In this document: positions 15,552 through 23,751 of the stretch, piece after piece
Numbering within the stretch: position 1 is the first letter of the stretch
How the letters are laid out: the number at the start of each line of letters is the position of its first letter
DNA from: DTU024 sp964518875
GTDB lineage: Bacteria; Bacillota; Clostridia; Christensenellales; Aristaeellaceae
Assembly: GCA_964518875.1 (NCBI GenBank)
Contig: CAZFHI010000012.1
Location: forward strand, 1-51,478
Length of the DNA stretch: 51,478 bases
Direction: 5' to 3'
Notes under the pieces: model-generated
What the model saw: only the letters and a program-made list of their open reading frames with translations
Databases searched by the model: none
What the model was told of the DNA's origin: nothing
Made by a program: the position numbers and the translations under genes

Positions 15552-15760
15552 ACCCGCTTTTATAAAGCGGCTGATAGCAGCAGGATAATACGCCTTGGAA
15601 ACGCAAAGCTGCAATTAAATCGGATTAAAGCTAAGCGCGCCTGATTTTATAAGATAACGTAGTTATTATGGATAATATGTTAAGATAAACCGCTTGCAAC
15701 GTGGCCGCCCCAAAAAATCCAGGCTATTCAACGCGTTTTAAGCAAAACAATAATCATATA

Positions 15761-15806
15761 AAGCGTGAGACCGCGCGGGACGTTCCGCGCGGTCTCACGC
15801 TTTTTA
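15761..15806. terminator. Long perfect hairpin with T tail
   Basis: An 18-bp perfect inverted repeat, AAGCGTGAGACCGCGCGG at 15761-15778 and its complement at 15785-15802; with G-U pairs the stem continues almost to the centre. TTTAAT follows on the plus strand. It may terminate the DUF4342 gene, 210 bases upstream, but is unusually long and GC-rich for a plain terminator. Confidence 0.6.
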
Positions 15807-15820
15807 ATAGATTTATGAGC

Positions 15821-15900
15821 TTTGCCGCCTCGTTTTATTCTATGAGTTGTTTGTATTATATTTGCCTCCTCGTTTTATTCTATGATTTGTTTGTATTATA
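15821..15900. repeat. Tandem pair of 40-bp repeats
   Basis: 15821-15860 and 15861-15900 are the same 40-base unit with two differences (G/T at unit position 7 and G/T at position 26). Each ends in TTGTATTATA. The pair lies between the long hairpin and the terminator of pfkA, outside any gene. Confidence 0.9.
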
Positions 15901-15904
15901 AAAG

Positions 15905-15946
15905 CAATAGAGCGCAAGCCGGAACATAAATTCCAACTTGCGCTCT
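15905..15946 (-). terminator. Terminator of the rluA-to-pfkA operon
   Basis: AGAGCGCAAG at 15909-15918 pairs with CTTGCGCTCT at 15937-15946, 18 bases past the pfkA stop in the direction of transcription. The tail on the minus strand is ATTGCTTTTATAA. Confidence 0.65.
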
Positions 15947-15963
15947 GGTTATTTAAGTTTTTT

Positions 15964-17049
15964 TCAATCGTCCTGTTTGTCGCAGAATGATATGCCCATG
16001 CTCCTCGCGGTTCTTACTATGTAGTTTGAAGGGGTTACGGGCTTTGGTACGCCCGCTATTTCGGAAAGGCTGTTATGCACTATGCGGTCCCCGTGCATGG
16101 CGACCGTTACTCCGTAGGTGCCGTTGCTTATAAGCTGAGCCGCATGCACGCCAAACTGCGTCGCTAATATTCTGTCGTAGGCGCACGGGCTGCCGCCTCT
16201 TAATATGTGCCCTGGTATAACGGTTCTTGAGTCTACGTTCAGCATTTCGGTAAGCTGGCGCGCAATGCGCACGGAAACGAAAGACGTGCCTTCCTGCGCT
16301 CTTTTGGCTTCGCGCTCCTTGCGCTTCATCTGGGCTTCCTGCATATCCATAGCGCCCTCCGCAACGGCGATTATTGTAAAGTTTTTGTTGTCCGCCGCGC
16401 GCTTTTCTATTACCTTGGCGACCTCGTTTATATCGTATGGCAGCTCAGGTATAAGTATAGCGTCGGCGCCGCCTGCCAACCCTGCGTATAAAGTAAGCCA
16501 GCCCGCCTTGTTGCCCATTATTTCTACAACCATAACGCGGTTATGGCTCGCGGCCGTGGTATGTATGCGGTCTATTACGTCCGTCGCCGTTTCAACCGCA
16601 GTGTGGAAGCCAAAAGTAAAGTCCGTGCCGAATATATCGTTGTCTATTGTCTTGGGAAGACCTATTACATTAAGGCCTTCCTGAGATAAGAGGTTAGCGG
16701 TTTTATGCGTGCCGTTGCCTCCAAGCGTTACAAGGCAGTCCAGCCCCATTTTCTGGTAGTTTTCCTTCATGGCGGCGACCTTGTCCACGTTGTCTTCGCC
16801 TACCATGCGCATTTCTCTGAAGGGCGTCCTGCTGGTTCCAAGTATCGTTCCTCCCATAGTAAGTATGTTTGAAAACTGAGGCTTGGTCATCTCCTGATAG
16901 TCGCCCTCTATGAGGCCTTTATAGCCGCCCCTTATGCCTATAATTTCAGCGTCAAAGAGCGCGTACGAGGCTCTTGCTACGCCGCGTATGGCCGCATTAA
17001 GTCCGGGGCAGTCCCCTCCGCTTGTGAGTATACCTATTCTTCTCTTCAT
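15964..17049 (-). CDS. pfkA: 6-phosphofructokinase, group III type
   Basis: A 361-residue phosphofructokinase that phosphorylates fructose 6-phosphate in glycolysis. ILTSGGDCPGLNAAIRG at 7-23 binds nucleotide and PKTIDND at 132-138 carries the catalytic Asp. The residue equal to E. coli Gly124 is Lys133, and the GGDGS motif reads GGNGT (110-114). Lys at the 124 site with Gly at the 104 site is the pattern of group III, usually ATP-dependent, enzymes; Asn in place of the motif Asp, a Mg-ATP contact in E. coli PfkA, is worth noting. It is the last gene of a long operon, 17 bases after the DUF853 gene, with AGGAG before the ATG and a terminator after it. Donor preference, ATP or pyrophosphate, is not certain. 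Confidence 0.92.
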   Translation of the reverse strand: MKRRIGILTSGGDCPGLNAAIRGVARASYALFDAEIIGIRGGYKGLIEGDYQEMTKPQFSNILTMGGTILGTSRTPFREMRMVGEDNVDKVAAMKENYQKMGLDCLVTLGGNGTHKTANLLSQEGLNVIGLPKTIDNDIFGTDFTFGFHTAVETATDVIDRIHTTAASHNRVMVVEIMGNKAGWLTLYAGLAGGADAILIPELPYDINEVAKVIEKRAADNKNFTIIAVAEGAMDMQEAQMKRKEREAKRAQEGTSFVSVRIARQLTEMLNVDSRTVIPGHILRGGSPCAYDRILATQFGVHAAQLISNGTYGVTVAMHGDRIVHNSLSEIAGVPKPVTPSNYIVRTARSMGISFCDKQDD

Positions 17050-17066
17050 CTCATTCTCCTAACGTT

Positions 17067-18797
17067 TTATTTTATGCCGAATATTCCCATTATGCCGCGG
17101 GATATGGTCCTGCCGACGTTATAGCCTGCGCCCCTCGCGGTTGAAGTTGCAAAGGTGTCAAGCATCTTTTCTCCTATGGATTTTGCCTTTTTAGCGGGCT
17201 TTTCTTTTTTGGGCTTTGTGTTTTCGCTCCGCGTCTTATGTTCTTCCCGCGCATTGTGGTTTTGATAAGGCTCCGCTTCGCTTACGCTGGTTTGGGCGGT
17301 ATATACCGTCTGGTTTTGATAAGGCGCCGGCGTGTTAAGCGAAGTTTCAGGCTCCGGAGCTAAAGAAGCGTAGCTTCCGGTATTTGGGTCGAAAACCTTG
17401 AAGGTCTGCTTTACATACCCGCTTCCCGCTTCGCTCGCTGCGGCCGGGGCCTTGGCTTCTTCACGGCCCTCGTTCGCTTCCACCATTACTCTCGTTAATG
17501 CGGCGCCGCGTTCCATGAACCTGGCGCTTAAAACCTCGTAGGCGCTTTCGCGGTCAAACGGCGTGTCGTACTTACCGTATGATTCGCTCGTTTTTATAAT
17601 CGTGGACCTTAGGTTTTCAGAAATTGCGCCTATTGAAGACTGCGGAGGAAGTATAGTAGACCTTTGCGTTACGGAAGGCGTGCCGTCGTTTTCCAGAAAA
17701 GACAGCATAGCTTCGCCCGTGCCTAAGGACAGTATGCCCTGCTCCATATTAAACTCAGGGTTGGGCCTGAAGGTTTCCGCTACGGATTTTACTATTCTTG
17801 TTTCCTTAGGAGTAAAAGCCCTCAGGGCGTGCTGCACGCGGGCGCCAAGCTGGCTTAATATTTCTGCCGGAACGTCCGCCGGGTTCTGCGTTATGAAGAA
17901 CACGCCAACGCCCTTTGAGCGTATAAGGCGTATGGTAAGCTCTATCTGGTCCATAAGCGTTTTGGGGCAGTCGTTAAAGAGCAGATGCGCTTCGTCGAAG
18001 AAGAAGACTACGCTTGGAAGCCCGTCGTCCCCTCTTTCAGGAAGATATTCGTAAAGCTCGCCCAGCATCCACAGCATGAAGCTCGCATAAAGATCCGGCC
18101 TCAAGAAAAGCTTGTCCGCCGCCAATATGTTTATCATGCCCTGGCCTGAACCTGGCTGTTTGAGCCAGTCGCCTATCTGAAGCGCCGGCTCTCCAAAAAA
18201 GCTGTTGCCGCCCTGGTCTTCAAGTATAGCTATCGCCCTTTGCACAGCCCCTATGCTTGACTTTGAAATATTCCCGTAGCGTACGGTATATTCGGAGCTG
18301 TGCTCGCCCACGTAGGAAAGCATGGCGCGCAGATCCTTAAGGTCTATAAGCAGCATGCCGTAATCGTCCGCTATGCGGAACACGAGGTGCAGAACGCCCG
18401 TCTGCGTTTCGTTAAGATTAAGCATGCGCCCTAAAAGAAGCGGCCCCATCTGCGTAACGGTCGCCCTTACCGGATGCCCGCTTACGCCAAAGACGTCCCA
18501 GAAGGTTACAGGGTACGCCTTATTTTTATACTGATCAACACGGCATTTGTTAAGGCGCTCCTGTATAGAGCCGTTTAATTCGCCGGGCTTTGAAAGACCC
18601 GCCAGATCGCCCTTTACGTCCGCTAAAAACACGGGCACGCCAAGCTCTGAAAAAGCTTCCGCCAGCACCTGCAGAGTAACCGTCTTCCCTGTGCCCGTAG
18701 CGCCTGAAATAAGCCCGTGGCGGTTCGCCATTTCAGGGTTCATGTAAACGGGACCGTTCTTAGATGAGCCAAGCCATATTTTGTTGTCGCTGAGCAT
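17067..18797 (-). CDS. HerA-like DUF853 ATPase (YjgR family)
   Basis: A 576-residue P-loop ATPase of the DUF853 family (PF05872), related to HerA/FtsK motors. Walker A SGATGTGKT is at 31-39, Walker B is VVFFFDEAHLL at about 265-275, and the VGVFFITQNPADVP sensor region follows near 298-311. The conserved core ends near 435; the remaining 140 residues are low-complexity, rich in Ala, Glu and Lys, with a short helical end. E. coli YjgR is the nearest known relative and has no firm role. GGAGGTG precedes the ATG. It lies between ispDF and pfkA in the operon with short gaps of 22 and 17 bases. Confidence 0.88.
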   Translation of the reverse strand: MLSDNKIWLGSSKNGPVYMNPEMANRHGLISGATGTGKTVTLQVLAEAFSELGVPVFLADVKGDLAGLSKPGELNGSIQERLNKCRVDQYKNKAYPVTFWDVFGVSGHPVRATVTQMGPLLLGRMLNLNETQTGVLHLVFRIADDYGMLLIDLKDLRAMLSYVGEHSSEYTVRYGNISKSSIGAVQRAIAILEDQGGNSFFGEPALQIGDWLKQPGSGQGMINILAADKLFLRPDLYASFMLWMLGELYEYLPERGDDGLPSVVFFFDEAHLLFNDCPKTLMDQIELTIRLIRSKGVGVFFITQNPADVPAEILSQLGARVQHALRAFTPKETRIVKSVAETFRPNPEFNMEQGILSLGTGEAMLSFLENDGTPSVTQRSTILPPQSSIGAISENLRSTIIKTSESYGKYDTPFDRESAYEVLSARFMERGAALTRVMVEANEGREEAKAPAAASEAGSGYVKQTFKVFDPNTGSYASLAPEPETSLNTPAPYQNQTVYTAQTSVSEAEPYQNHNAREEHKTRSENTKPKKEKPAKKAKSIGEKMLDTFATSTARGAGYNVGRTISRGIMGIFGIK

Positions 18798-18819
18798 TTA
18801 ATGCACCTCCGATAATATA

Positions 18820-19947
18820 CTATCTGCAAACGCTTGCAACAGCATAAGCAGCAATACCTTCTCCGCGTCCTTCAAAGCCAAGGCGTTCCGTGGTCGTGGC
18901 CTTTATGGAAACGAATTCTTTTTTTATGTTAAGCGTATCCGCTATGTTATTGCGCATGTGGGCAATAAAAGGCGATAATTTCGGCGTCTGCGCCGCAATC
19001 GTTACATCGATATTATAAGGCATAAGGCCGTGTTGCGCAAGAATATTATTTGTTTCAGCGAGCAGCTTTAAAGAGCTTATACCCTTATATTCTTCCGAGC
19101 TGTCCGGAAAATGCGTTCCTATGTCGCCAAGCGCCGCGGCGCCAAAGAGCGCGTCTATTAACGCGTGCGCGGCGACATCCGCGTCGCTGTGGCCGTCAAG
19201 CCCTTTTTCATATGGTATCGTTACGCCGCACAATATGAGCTTTTTGCCGCGGACCAGCCTGTGCACGTCATATCCAAAGCCTGTTTTAGGCATGTTGAAC
19301 CCGGCGATTTTTTCCGCCAAAGCCTTATCCTCCTTATAGGTTATTTTTATGTTTTCTCTTTCGCCGCGCACTATTTTTACCTTTTTCCCAAATTTTTCCA
19401 TAAGCGCGGCGTCGTCCGTCACTCCGCCGTCAAAGCTCGAATAAGCTTCTTTAAGCCAGTCCAGGCGAAAGGCCTGCGGGGTCTGAACCGTGTAAAGCTG
19501 TTCCCTGTCGACTGTTTCATCTATAAATTCGCCGTCTGACGAGCGCTTTACGGTATCCGTTATTTTAAGCGCAGGTACTGCGGCGCCGTATTTTTTAGCA
19601 GCGTCTATTATATTTTTGATTAATTTTTCAGACACGAGCGGTCTCGCTCCGTCGTGTATAAGCGCTATGGCGTTTGAATCCTCTATTTTGTTTAAGGCGT
19701 TTTGCACAGATTCGCGCCTTGTGCCGCCGCCTATAACAAACTCAACTGGCAGGCTTTTAAGCGCGGCCTTGAATTTTTCAAGGTCTTCACGCCTTACCGC
19801 CGCAATCACCCTGTCTGAAAATCTGCATAGCTTTTCAGCCGCGTAAAAAACAGCCGGCGTGTTTAAAACAGGCACGAGCGTCTTGCTTAAAGCGCCCCCG
19901 AACCGGCTTCCTGAACCTGCCGCCGGTATTATAGCGTATATTTTCAT
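18820..19947 (-). CDS. ispDF: Bifunctional IspD/IspF enzyme of the MEP pathway
   Basis: A 375-residue fusion for non-mevalonate isoprenoid synthesis. Residues 1-215 are IspD (MEP cytidylyltransferase): IIPAAGSGSRFG at 6-17, HDGARPLV, and TVQTPQAFR. Residues 218-375 are IspF (cyclodiphosphate synthase): FGYDVHRL with the zinc ligands Asp and His, GLDGHSDADV, and the C-terminal TTTERLGFEGRGEG. Fusion lets two non-consecutive steps of the pathway be made from one gene; IspE, which acts between them, is not in this window. It overlaps the DUF4364 gene by ATGA. Confidence 0.95.
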   Translation of the reverse strand: MKIYAIIPAAGSGSRFGGALSKTLVPVLNTPAVFYAAEKLCRFSDRVIAAVRREDLEKFKAALKSLPVEFVIGGGTRRESVQNALNKIEDSNAIALIHDGARPLVSEKLIKNIIDAAKKYGAAVPALKITDTVKRSSDGEFIDETVDREQLYTVQTPQAFRLDWLKEAYSSFDGGVTDDAALMEKFGKKVKIVRGERENIKITYKEDKALAEKIAGFNMPKTGFGYDVHRLVRGKKLILCGVTIPYEKGLDGHSDADVAAHALIDALFGAAALGDIGTHFPDSSEEYKGISSLKLLAETNNILAQHGLMPYNIDVTIAAQTPKLSPFIAHMRNNIADTLNIKKEFVSIKATTTERLGFEGRGEGIAAYAVASVCR

Positions 19948-20486
19948 TCGTTATCATCTCCGGACAGCGCTTTTATTATCGTTTCATATATAAACTGCGC
20001 GTTTTGCGGCCAGTTTTTCGCGTAGCTGTTTGCAAGGGCGGACGTGGGCAGGCTTAAATCTATCTGCATGAGCGGCATATACTGCTCGTTTATGCTTAAA
20101 ACCGCGTGGTATTCCCTGTCGTTTTTTTGCGAAATACTGTACGTTATTTCGCGCTGCCTTTTATACGTATCCCTTAATTTTTCGCTTAAAGCGTTTATTT
20201 TATCTATGTCTGAATCCATGCCTTCGCTTATGAACATAAGCAGTGCCTGCTCCCCTGCGGGCGTATTGCGGTATATTTCGTCGCTCTCAAGCTGCTTCCT
20301 GTATATTTGCCCGCCGTTGCGCAAAAATATAAGCCCCTGCTCCAGCTGGAAGTAGTTCATAAAACCGCCGCTTGCCATAAAATGTATGAGCTGGAAATGG
20401 CTTATCTCTCCAAAATTATGTATGGTTTTGAGTATTAAAATCTGTATTTCCGTATCTGTGAGCTTGTGTTCCGGGTATTCAGGCAT
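19944..20486 (-). CDS. DUF4364 family winged-helix protein
   Basis: A 180-residue protein of the DUF4364 family, widespread in Clostridia. The N-terminal 70 residues form a winged-helix-like fold (TDTEIQILILKTIHNFGEI, then YFQLEQGLIFLRNGGQI), followed by a mixed domain of unknown role. It may regulate the surrounding genes, but no operator is evident. AAGGAGG lies before the ATG. It overlaps ispDF by four bases and follows truA after 17. Confidence 0.8.
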   Translation of the reverse strand: MPEYPEHKLTDTEIQILILKTIHNFGEISHFQLIHFMASGGFMNYFQLEQGLIFLRNGGQIYRKQLESDEIYRNTPAGEQALLMFISEGMDSDIDKINALSEKLRDTYKRQREITYSISQKNDREYHAVLSINEQYMPLMQIDLSLPTSALANSYAKNWPQNAQFIYETIIKALSGDDNE

Positions 20487-20503
20487 ATATTCCTCCTTTG
20501 CGC

Positions 20504-21265
20504 TTATTTTAAGATTAAATCTTTTTCTGAATAAAATACGCTGGTAAGCTCAAGCCCCTTCGCTGGAGCGGTGGCGCCTAACAAACGCCTGTCCCCCGTT
20601 AAAAAGGCCCGCTCTATCGCGCTTTTTGTTATCTTGCCGCAGCCTGTTTCTATAATAGTGCCCGCTATAATCCTTACCATGTTGTACAGAAAGCCGCTGC
20701 CTGAAACGCGCAGCGTTATATCGTATTCATTTTTTGTTAAATCTATCGAATAAATTGTGCGCACAGGGCTTTTGTGCGTTCCGCCCGAAGATGAAAACGC
20801 TGTGAAATCGTGCTCGCCTTCTATAATAGCCGCCGCTTCGCGCATTTTAATTATATCAAGCTCTAAAGGCACATGGCAGAAGAAGCGTTCCTTTAAGGCG
20901 CTGCGCTGCGCCCTGTTGTATATACGGTAGGTGTACAGCTTGGATAAGGCTGAAAACCTAGCATTAAGGCTTAGCGGCGCTTCAGCGGCGTTTGATACGC
21001 TTATATCATAGGGCAAAAGCGCGTTTAACGCAAAAGGATATTTTTCCACAGGTATATTGCTCTGCGTATCAAAATGCGCGCGCTGGCCAAGAGCGTGCAC
21101 TCCCGCGTCCGTTCTGCCGGCCCCCGTAACGCGCACGGGGCGTTTTTCCAGCCTGAAGAGCGCTTTTTCTATTTCCTCCTGTATGCTCGGGCCGTTTTTC
21201 TGTATTTGCCAGCCGGAATAATTCGTGCCGTCGTATTCTATTGTCAGCAGTATGCGGCGGCTCAT
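20504..21265 (-). CDS. truA: tRNA pseudouridine(38-40) synthase
   Basis: A 253-residue TruA, which converts U38-U40 in the tRNA anticodon arm to pseudouridine. The catalytic motif GAGRTDAGVHALGQ at about 48-61 contains the essential Asp. LYTYRIYN and FLYNMVRIIAGT are further family motifs. The start overlaps the ecfT stop (ATGA). An EcfA1-EcfA2-EcfT-TruA order is common in Bacillota, though usually behind ribosomal protein genes; here it follows tgt. Confidence 0.95.
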   Translation of the reverse strand: MSRRILLTIEYDGTNYSGWQIQKNGPSIQEEIEKALFRLEKRPVRVTGAGRTDAGVHALGQRAHFDTQSNIPVEKYPFALNALLPYDISVSNAAEAPLSLNARFSALSKLYTYRIYNRAQRSALKERFFCHVPLELDIIKMREAAAIIEGEHDFTAFSSSGGTHKSPVRTIYSIDLTKNEYDITLRVSGSGFLYNMVRIIAGTIIETGCGKITKSAIERAFLTGDRRLLGATAPAKGLELTSVFYSEKDLILK

Positions 21266-22074
21266 AGCGCAAGCTGTATAATTTCAATTAAAGCTATAAG
21301 CGCGGCGACGCTTATTGAGGCGTACAGGTCGAGCTTTGTAAATTTAAGCACGTGCAGCCTTGTGCGCCCTTCGCCGCCGTGGTAGCACCTTGACTCCATC
21401 GCCATGGCAAGATCGCCCGCGCGCCTGAAAGCGCTTATAAAAAGCGGCACAAGCAGGGGCACCATGGCCTTGGCGCGCTGCCTTAAATTGCCGCTTGCAA
21501 AGTCCGCCCCTCTCGCAGTCTGCGCTTTCATAATTTTATCCGCCTCTTCAACGAGAGTAGGTATGAAGCGCAGAGCGATAGTCATCATCATGGCCATTTC
21601 ATGCGCGGGGAAGCCTATCTTTTTAAGAGGCGACGTTAGCGTTTCAAGGCCGTCTGTTAAAACTACCGGCGGCGTCGTAAGAGTAAGTATGCTCGTACCC
21701 ATTACAAGCAGTATGAGCCTGCTCGTAAAGTGCAGCGCGTTCATAAGTCCCTCGTACTTTATTGTAACAGCGCCCATCTTAAAAATAACCTGTTCTCCCG
21801 CCCCGAAAAATAAATTAAGCACAAACGTGAATATAAGCAGAATGCGTATGGGCTTTACGCCGCGAAGCAACATTTTAACGGGTATTTTGCTTTGATAAGA
21901 AGCAAAAAATATGAACGCTATTACAGGCAGGTACGCTAAAAGATTATTCACCATAAATACGGATACTATGTAAGCGATGGTAAGCAGTATTTTGCAGCGC
22001 GGATCCAAGCGGTGTACTGGCGAATCTGCCGCGTAGTACTGGCCTATAGTAATATCACGCACCATGTTTTTCAC
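21262..22074 (-). CDS. ecfT: Energy-coupling factor transporter transmembrane protein EcfT
   Basis: A 270-residue scaffold of the ECF vitamin transporter, joining the two ATPases to interchangeable substrate-binding S components. It has four to six hydrophobic segments and the two Ala-Arg-Gly-type coupling motifs: TARGADF at about 187-193 and MESRCYHGG at about 226-234. The GTG at 22074 or the ATG three codons later are both possible starts; both lie inside the end of ecfA2, so translation is coupled. No S-component gene lies in the window, so this is the shared group II module. Confidence 0.93.
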   Translation of the reverse strand: MKNMVRDITIGQYYAADSPVHRLDPRCKILLTIAYIVSVFMVNNLLAYLPVIAFIFFASYQSKIPVKMLLRGVKPIRILLIFTFVLNLFFGAGEQVIFKMGAVTIKYEGLMNALHFTSRLILLVMGTSILTLTTPPVVLTDGLETLTSPLKKIGFPAHEMAMMMTIALRFIPTLVEEADKIMKAQTARGADFASGNLRQRAKAMVPLLVPLFISAFRRAGDLAMAMESRCYHGGEGRTRLHVLKFTKLDLYASISVAALIALIEIIQLAL

Positions 22075-22924
22075 CGCCCCGCGCTTTTTTTATTATTTTT
22101 TCAAGCTCGTCAGCCAGATCGTCCGTTTTGTAGCAGTTTTTTATGTCTAAACCGCTTTTCTGCAGTTCAAAGCACAATTCGCTCGCCTGCGGAGCGTCCA
22201 GGCCGAGCTCCTTTAAAAAATCGCCGCGGCTGAATATTTCCGGCGGCGCGCCGCTTTCAACTATGCGCCCGCGCTGCATAACTGCGACGCGCGTGGCGAG
22301 CTCCGCGACGTCGTCCATGCTGTGCGAAATCATTATTATTGTAGTGCCTTCGTTATGCAGGCGCCTTATATCTTCAAGCAGGAAATTCCTAGCCATAGGG
22401 TCAAGGCCCGCCGTAGGCTCGTCCAGCACTAAAAAGCGCGGCTTCATAGCAAGTATGCCGGCAAGCGCTACGCGGCGCATCTGCCCGCCGCTTAGTTCAA
22501 AAGGAGATTTTTCGCCTGTTTTGTCAGGGTCAAGCCCCACTAATTCCATGGTTTCCAAAACGCGCTTTTCTATTTCATCGTCTGAAAGCCCCATGTTTCT
22601 GGGCCCGAAGGCTATATCCTTTTTAACGGTTTCTTCAAACAGCTGGTACTCCGGGTATTGGAACACAAGCCCCACCTGAAAGCGCATTGTTTTCCTGTTT
22701 TCAGGCTTGTTTATGTCCTTCCCGTCTATTTTCACAGCGCCTTTTGTCGGCTTCAGCAGGCCATTAAGGTGCTGCGCGAGCGTGCTTTTGCCGGATCCCG
22801 TATGCCCTATTAAAGCCAGCAGTTCGCCGTCCTCTATTGTGAAATTTATATTGTCAAGCGCCACGGTGCTTTGATAGCCCTGCTGCTCATATACGTGCGA
22901 CAAGTTTTCTAATTGGATCGGCAA
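22055..22924 (-). CDS. ecfA2: ECF transporter ATPase EcfA2
   Basis: A 289-residue ABC ATPase of the ECF vitamin importer. Walker A is GHTGSGKST at about 40-48, the signature LSGGQMRRVALAG and Walker B FLVLDEPTAGLD follow, and the H-loop is in MISHSMDD. The start is TTG, 16 bases inside the ecfA1 end, with AGGAGG about ten bases upstream. It works as a heterodimer with EcfA1. Confidence 0.93.
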   Translation of the reverse strand: MPIQLENLSHVYEQQGYQSTVALDNINFTIEDGELLALIGHTGSGKSTLAQHLNGLLKPTKGAVKIDGKDINKPENRKTMRFQVGLVFQYPEYQLFEETVKKDIAFGPRNMGLSDDEIEKRVLETMELVGLDPDKTGEKSPFELSGGQMRRVALAGILAMKPRFLVLDEPTAGLDPMARNFLLEDIRRLHNEGTTIIMISHSMDDVAELATRVAVMQRGRIVESGAPPEIFSRGDFLKELGLDAPQASELCFELQKSGLDIKNCYKTDDLADELEKIIKKARGGEKHGA

Positions 22925-23751
22925 AGGTTAAGCACCTCCTCTTTCATCTCCTGAACGGTCAATATGTCTTCAGGCAGATCTATGCCGCGGCTTATAAGCT
23001 CCTGCGCGAGGCCTGTCATGGGAGGCACGTCAAGCCCGAGCTTTTTAAGCTCTTCGCCCCTGCGGAACACTTCTTTGGGGCTGCCCTGAAGGCTGAGCTT
23101 TCCGTCGCTTATTACCGCTATCCTGTCCGCCTGCGCGGCTTCGAGCATGAAGTGCGTGATCCATATAACCGTAATGCCGCGGTTTTTATTAAGATATTTT
23201 ACTGTTTCAAGAACCTCTTTGCGGCCCGATGGATCCAGCATGGAAGTGGATTCGTCTAAAATAAGCGCCTTTGGCTGCATTACCAGAACGCCCGCTATGG
23301 CTACGCGCTGCTTTTGCCCGCCGCTTAAAAGATGGGGCGCTTTGTCTATAAACTCCCGCATATGCACGGCTTCAAGCGCCTTGTCTATCATCTTAGGCAT
23401 TTTTTCAGGCGGAACGCCTAAATTTTCAAGCCCGAACGCCACGTCGTCGCGCACTATGGTGGCGACGATCTGGTTGTCCGGGTTCTGGAACACCATGCCG
23501 GCTCTTTTGCGTATGTCCCACGTGTGGCTTTCGTCTTTAGTGTCCATGCCGTCAACCGTTACGCTGCCTTTGCTCGGCAGAAAAAGGCCGTTTAAAAGCT
23601 TTGCGAGCGTGCTTTTGCCGGAGCCGTTGTGCCCAAGTATCGCGAGGAACTCGCCCTCGTATATGTCAAGGCTTAAATCGTCAACGGCCATGCGGCTTTC
23701 ATCGTTATAATAATAGCTGACGTTTTTCAATGAAAAAAGCGGTTTTTTCAT
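22909..23751 (-). CDS. ecfA1: ECF transporter ATPase EcfA1
   Basis: A 280-residue ABC ATPase. Walker A is GHNGSGKST at about 40-48, the signature is LSGGQKQRVAIAG, and Walker B ends in LILDESTSMLDP, the DEST variant usual in EcfA1. The C-terminal extension (LTVQEMKEEVLNLC) is the EcfA dimerisation tail. The start overlaps the tgt stop by ATGA. Confidence 0.93.
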   Translation of the reverse strand: MKKPLFSLKNVSYYYNDESRMAVDDLSLDIYEGEFLAILGHNGSGKSTLAKLLNGLFLPSKGSVTVDGMDTKDESHTWDIRKRAGMVFQNPDNQIVATIVRDDVAFGLENLGVPPEKMPKMIDKALEAVHMREFIDKAPHLLSGGQKQRVAIAGVLVMQPKALILDESTSMLDPSGRKEVLETVKYLNKNRGITVIWITHFMLEAAQADRIAVISDGKLSLQGSPKEVFRRGEELKKLGLDVPPMTGLAQELISRGIDLPEDILTVQEMKEEVLNLCRSN

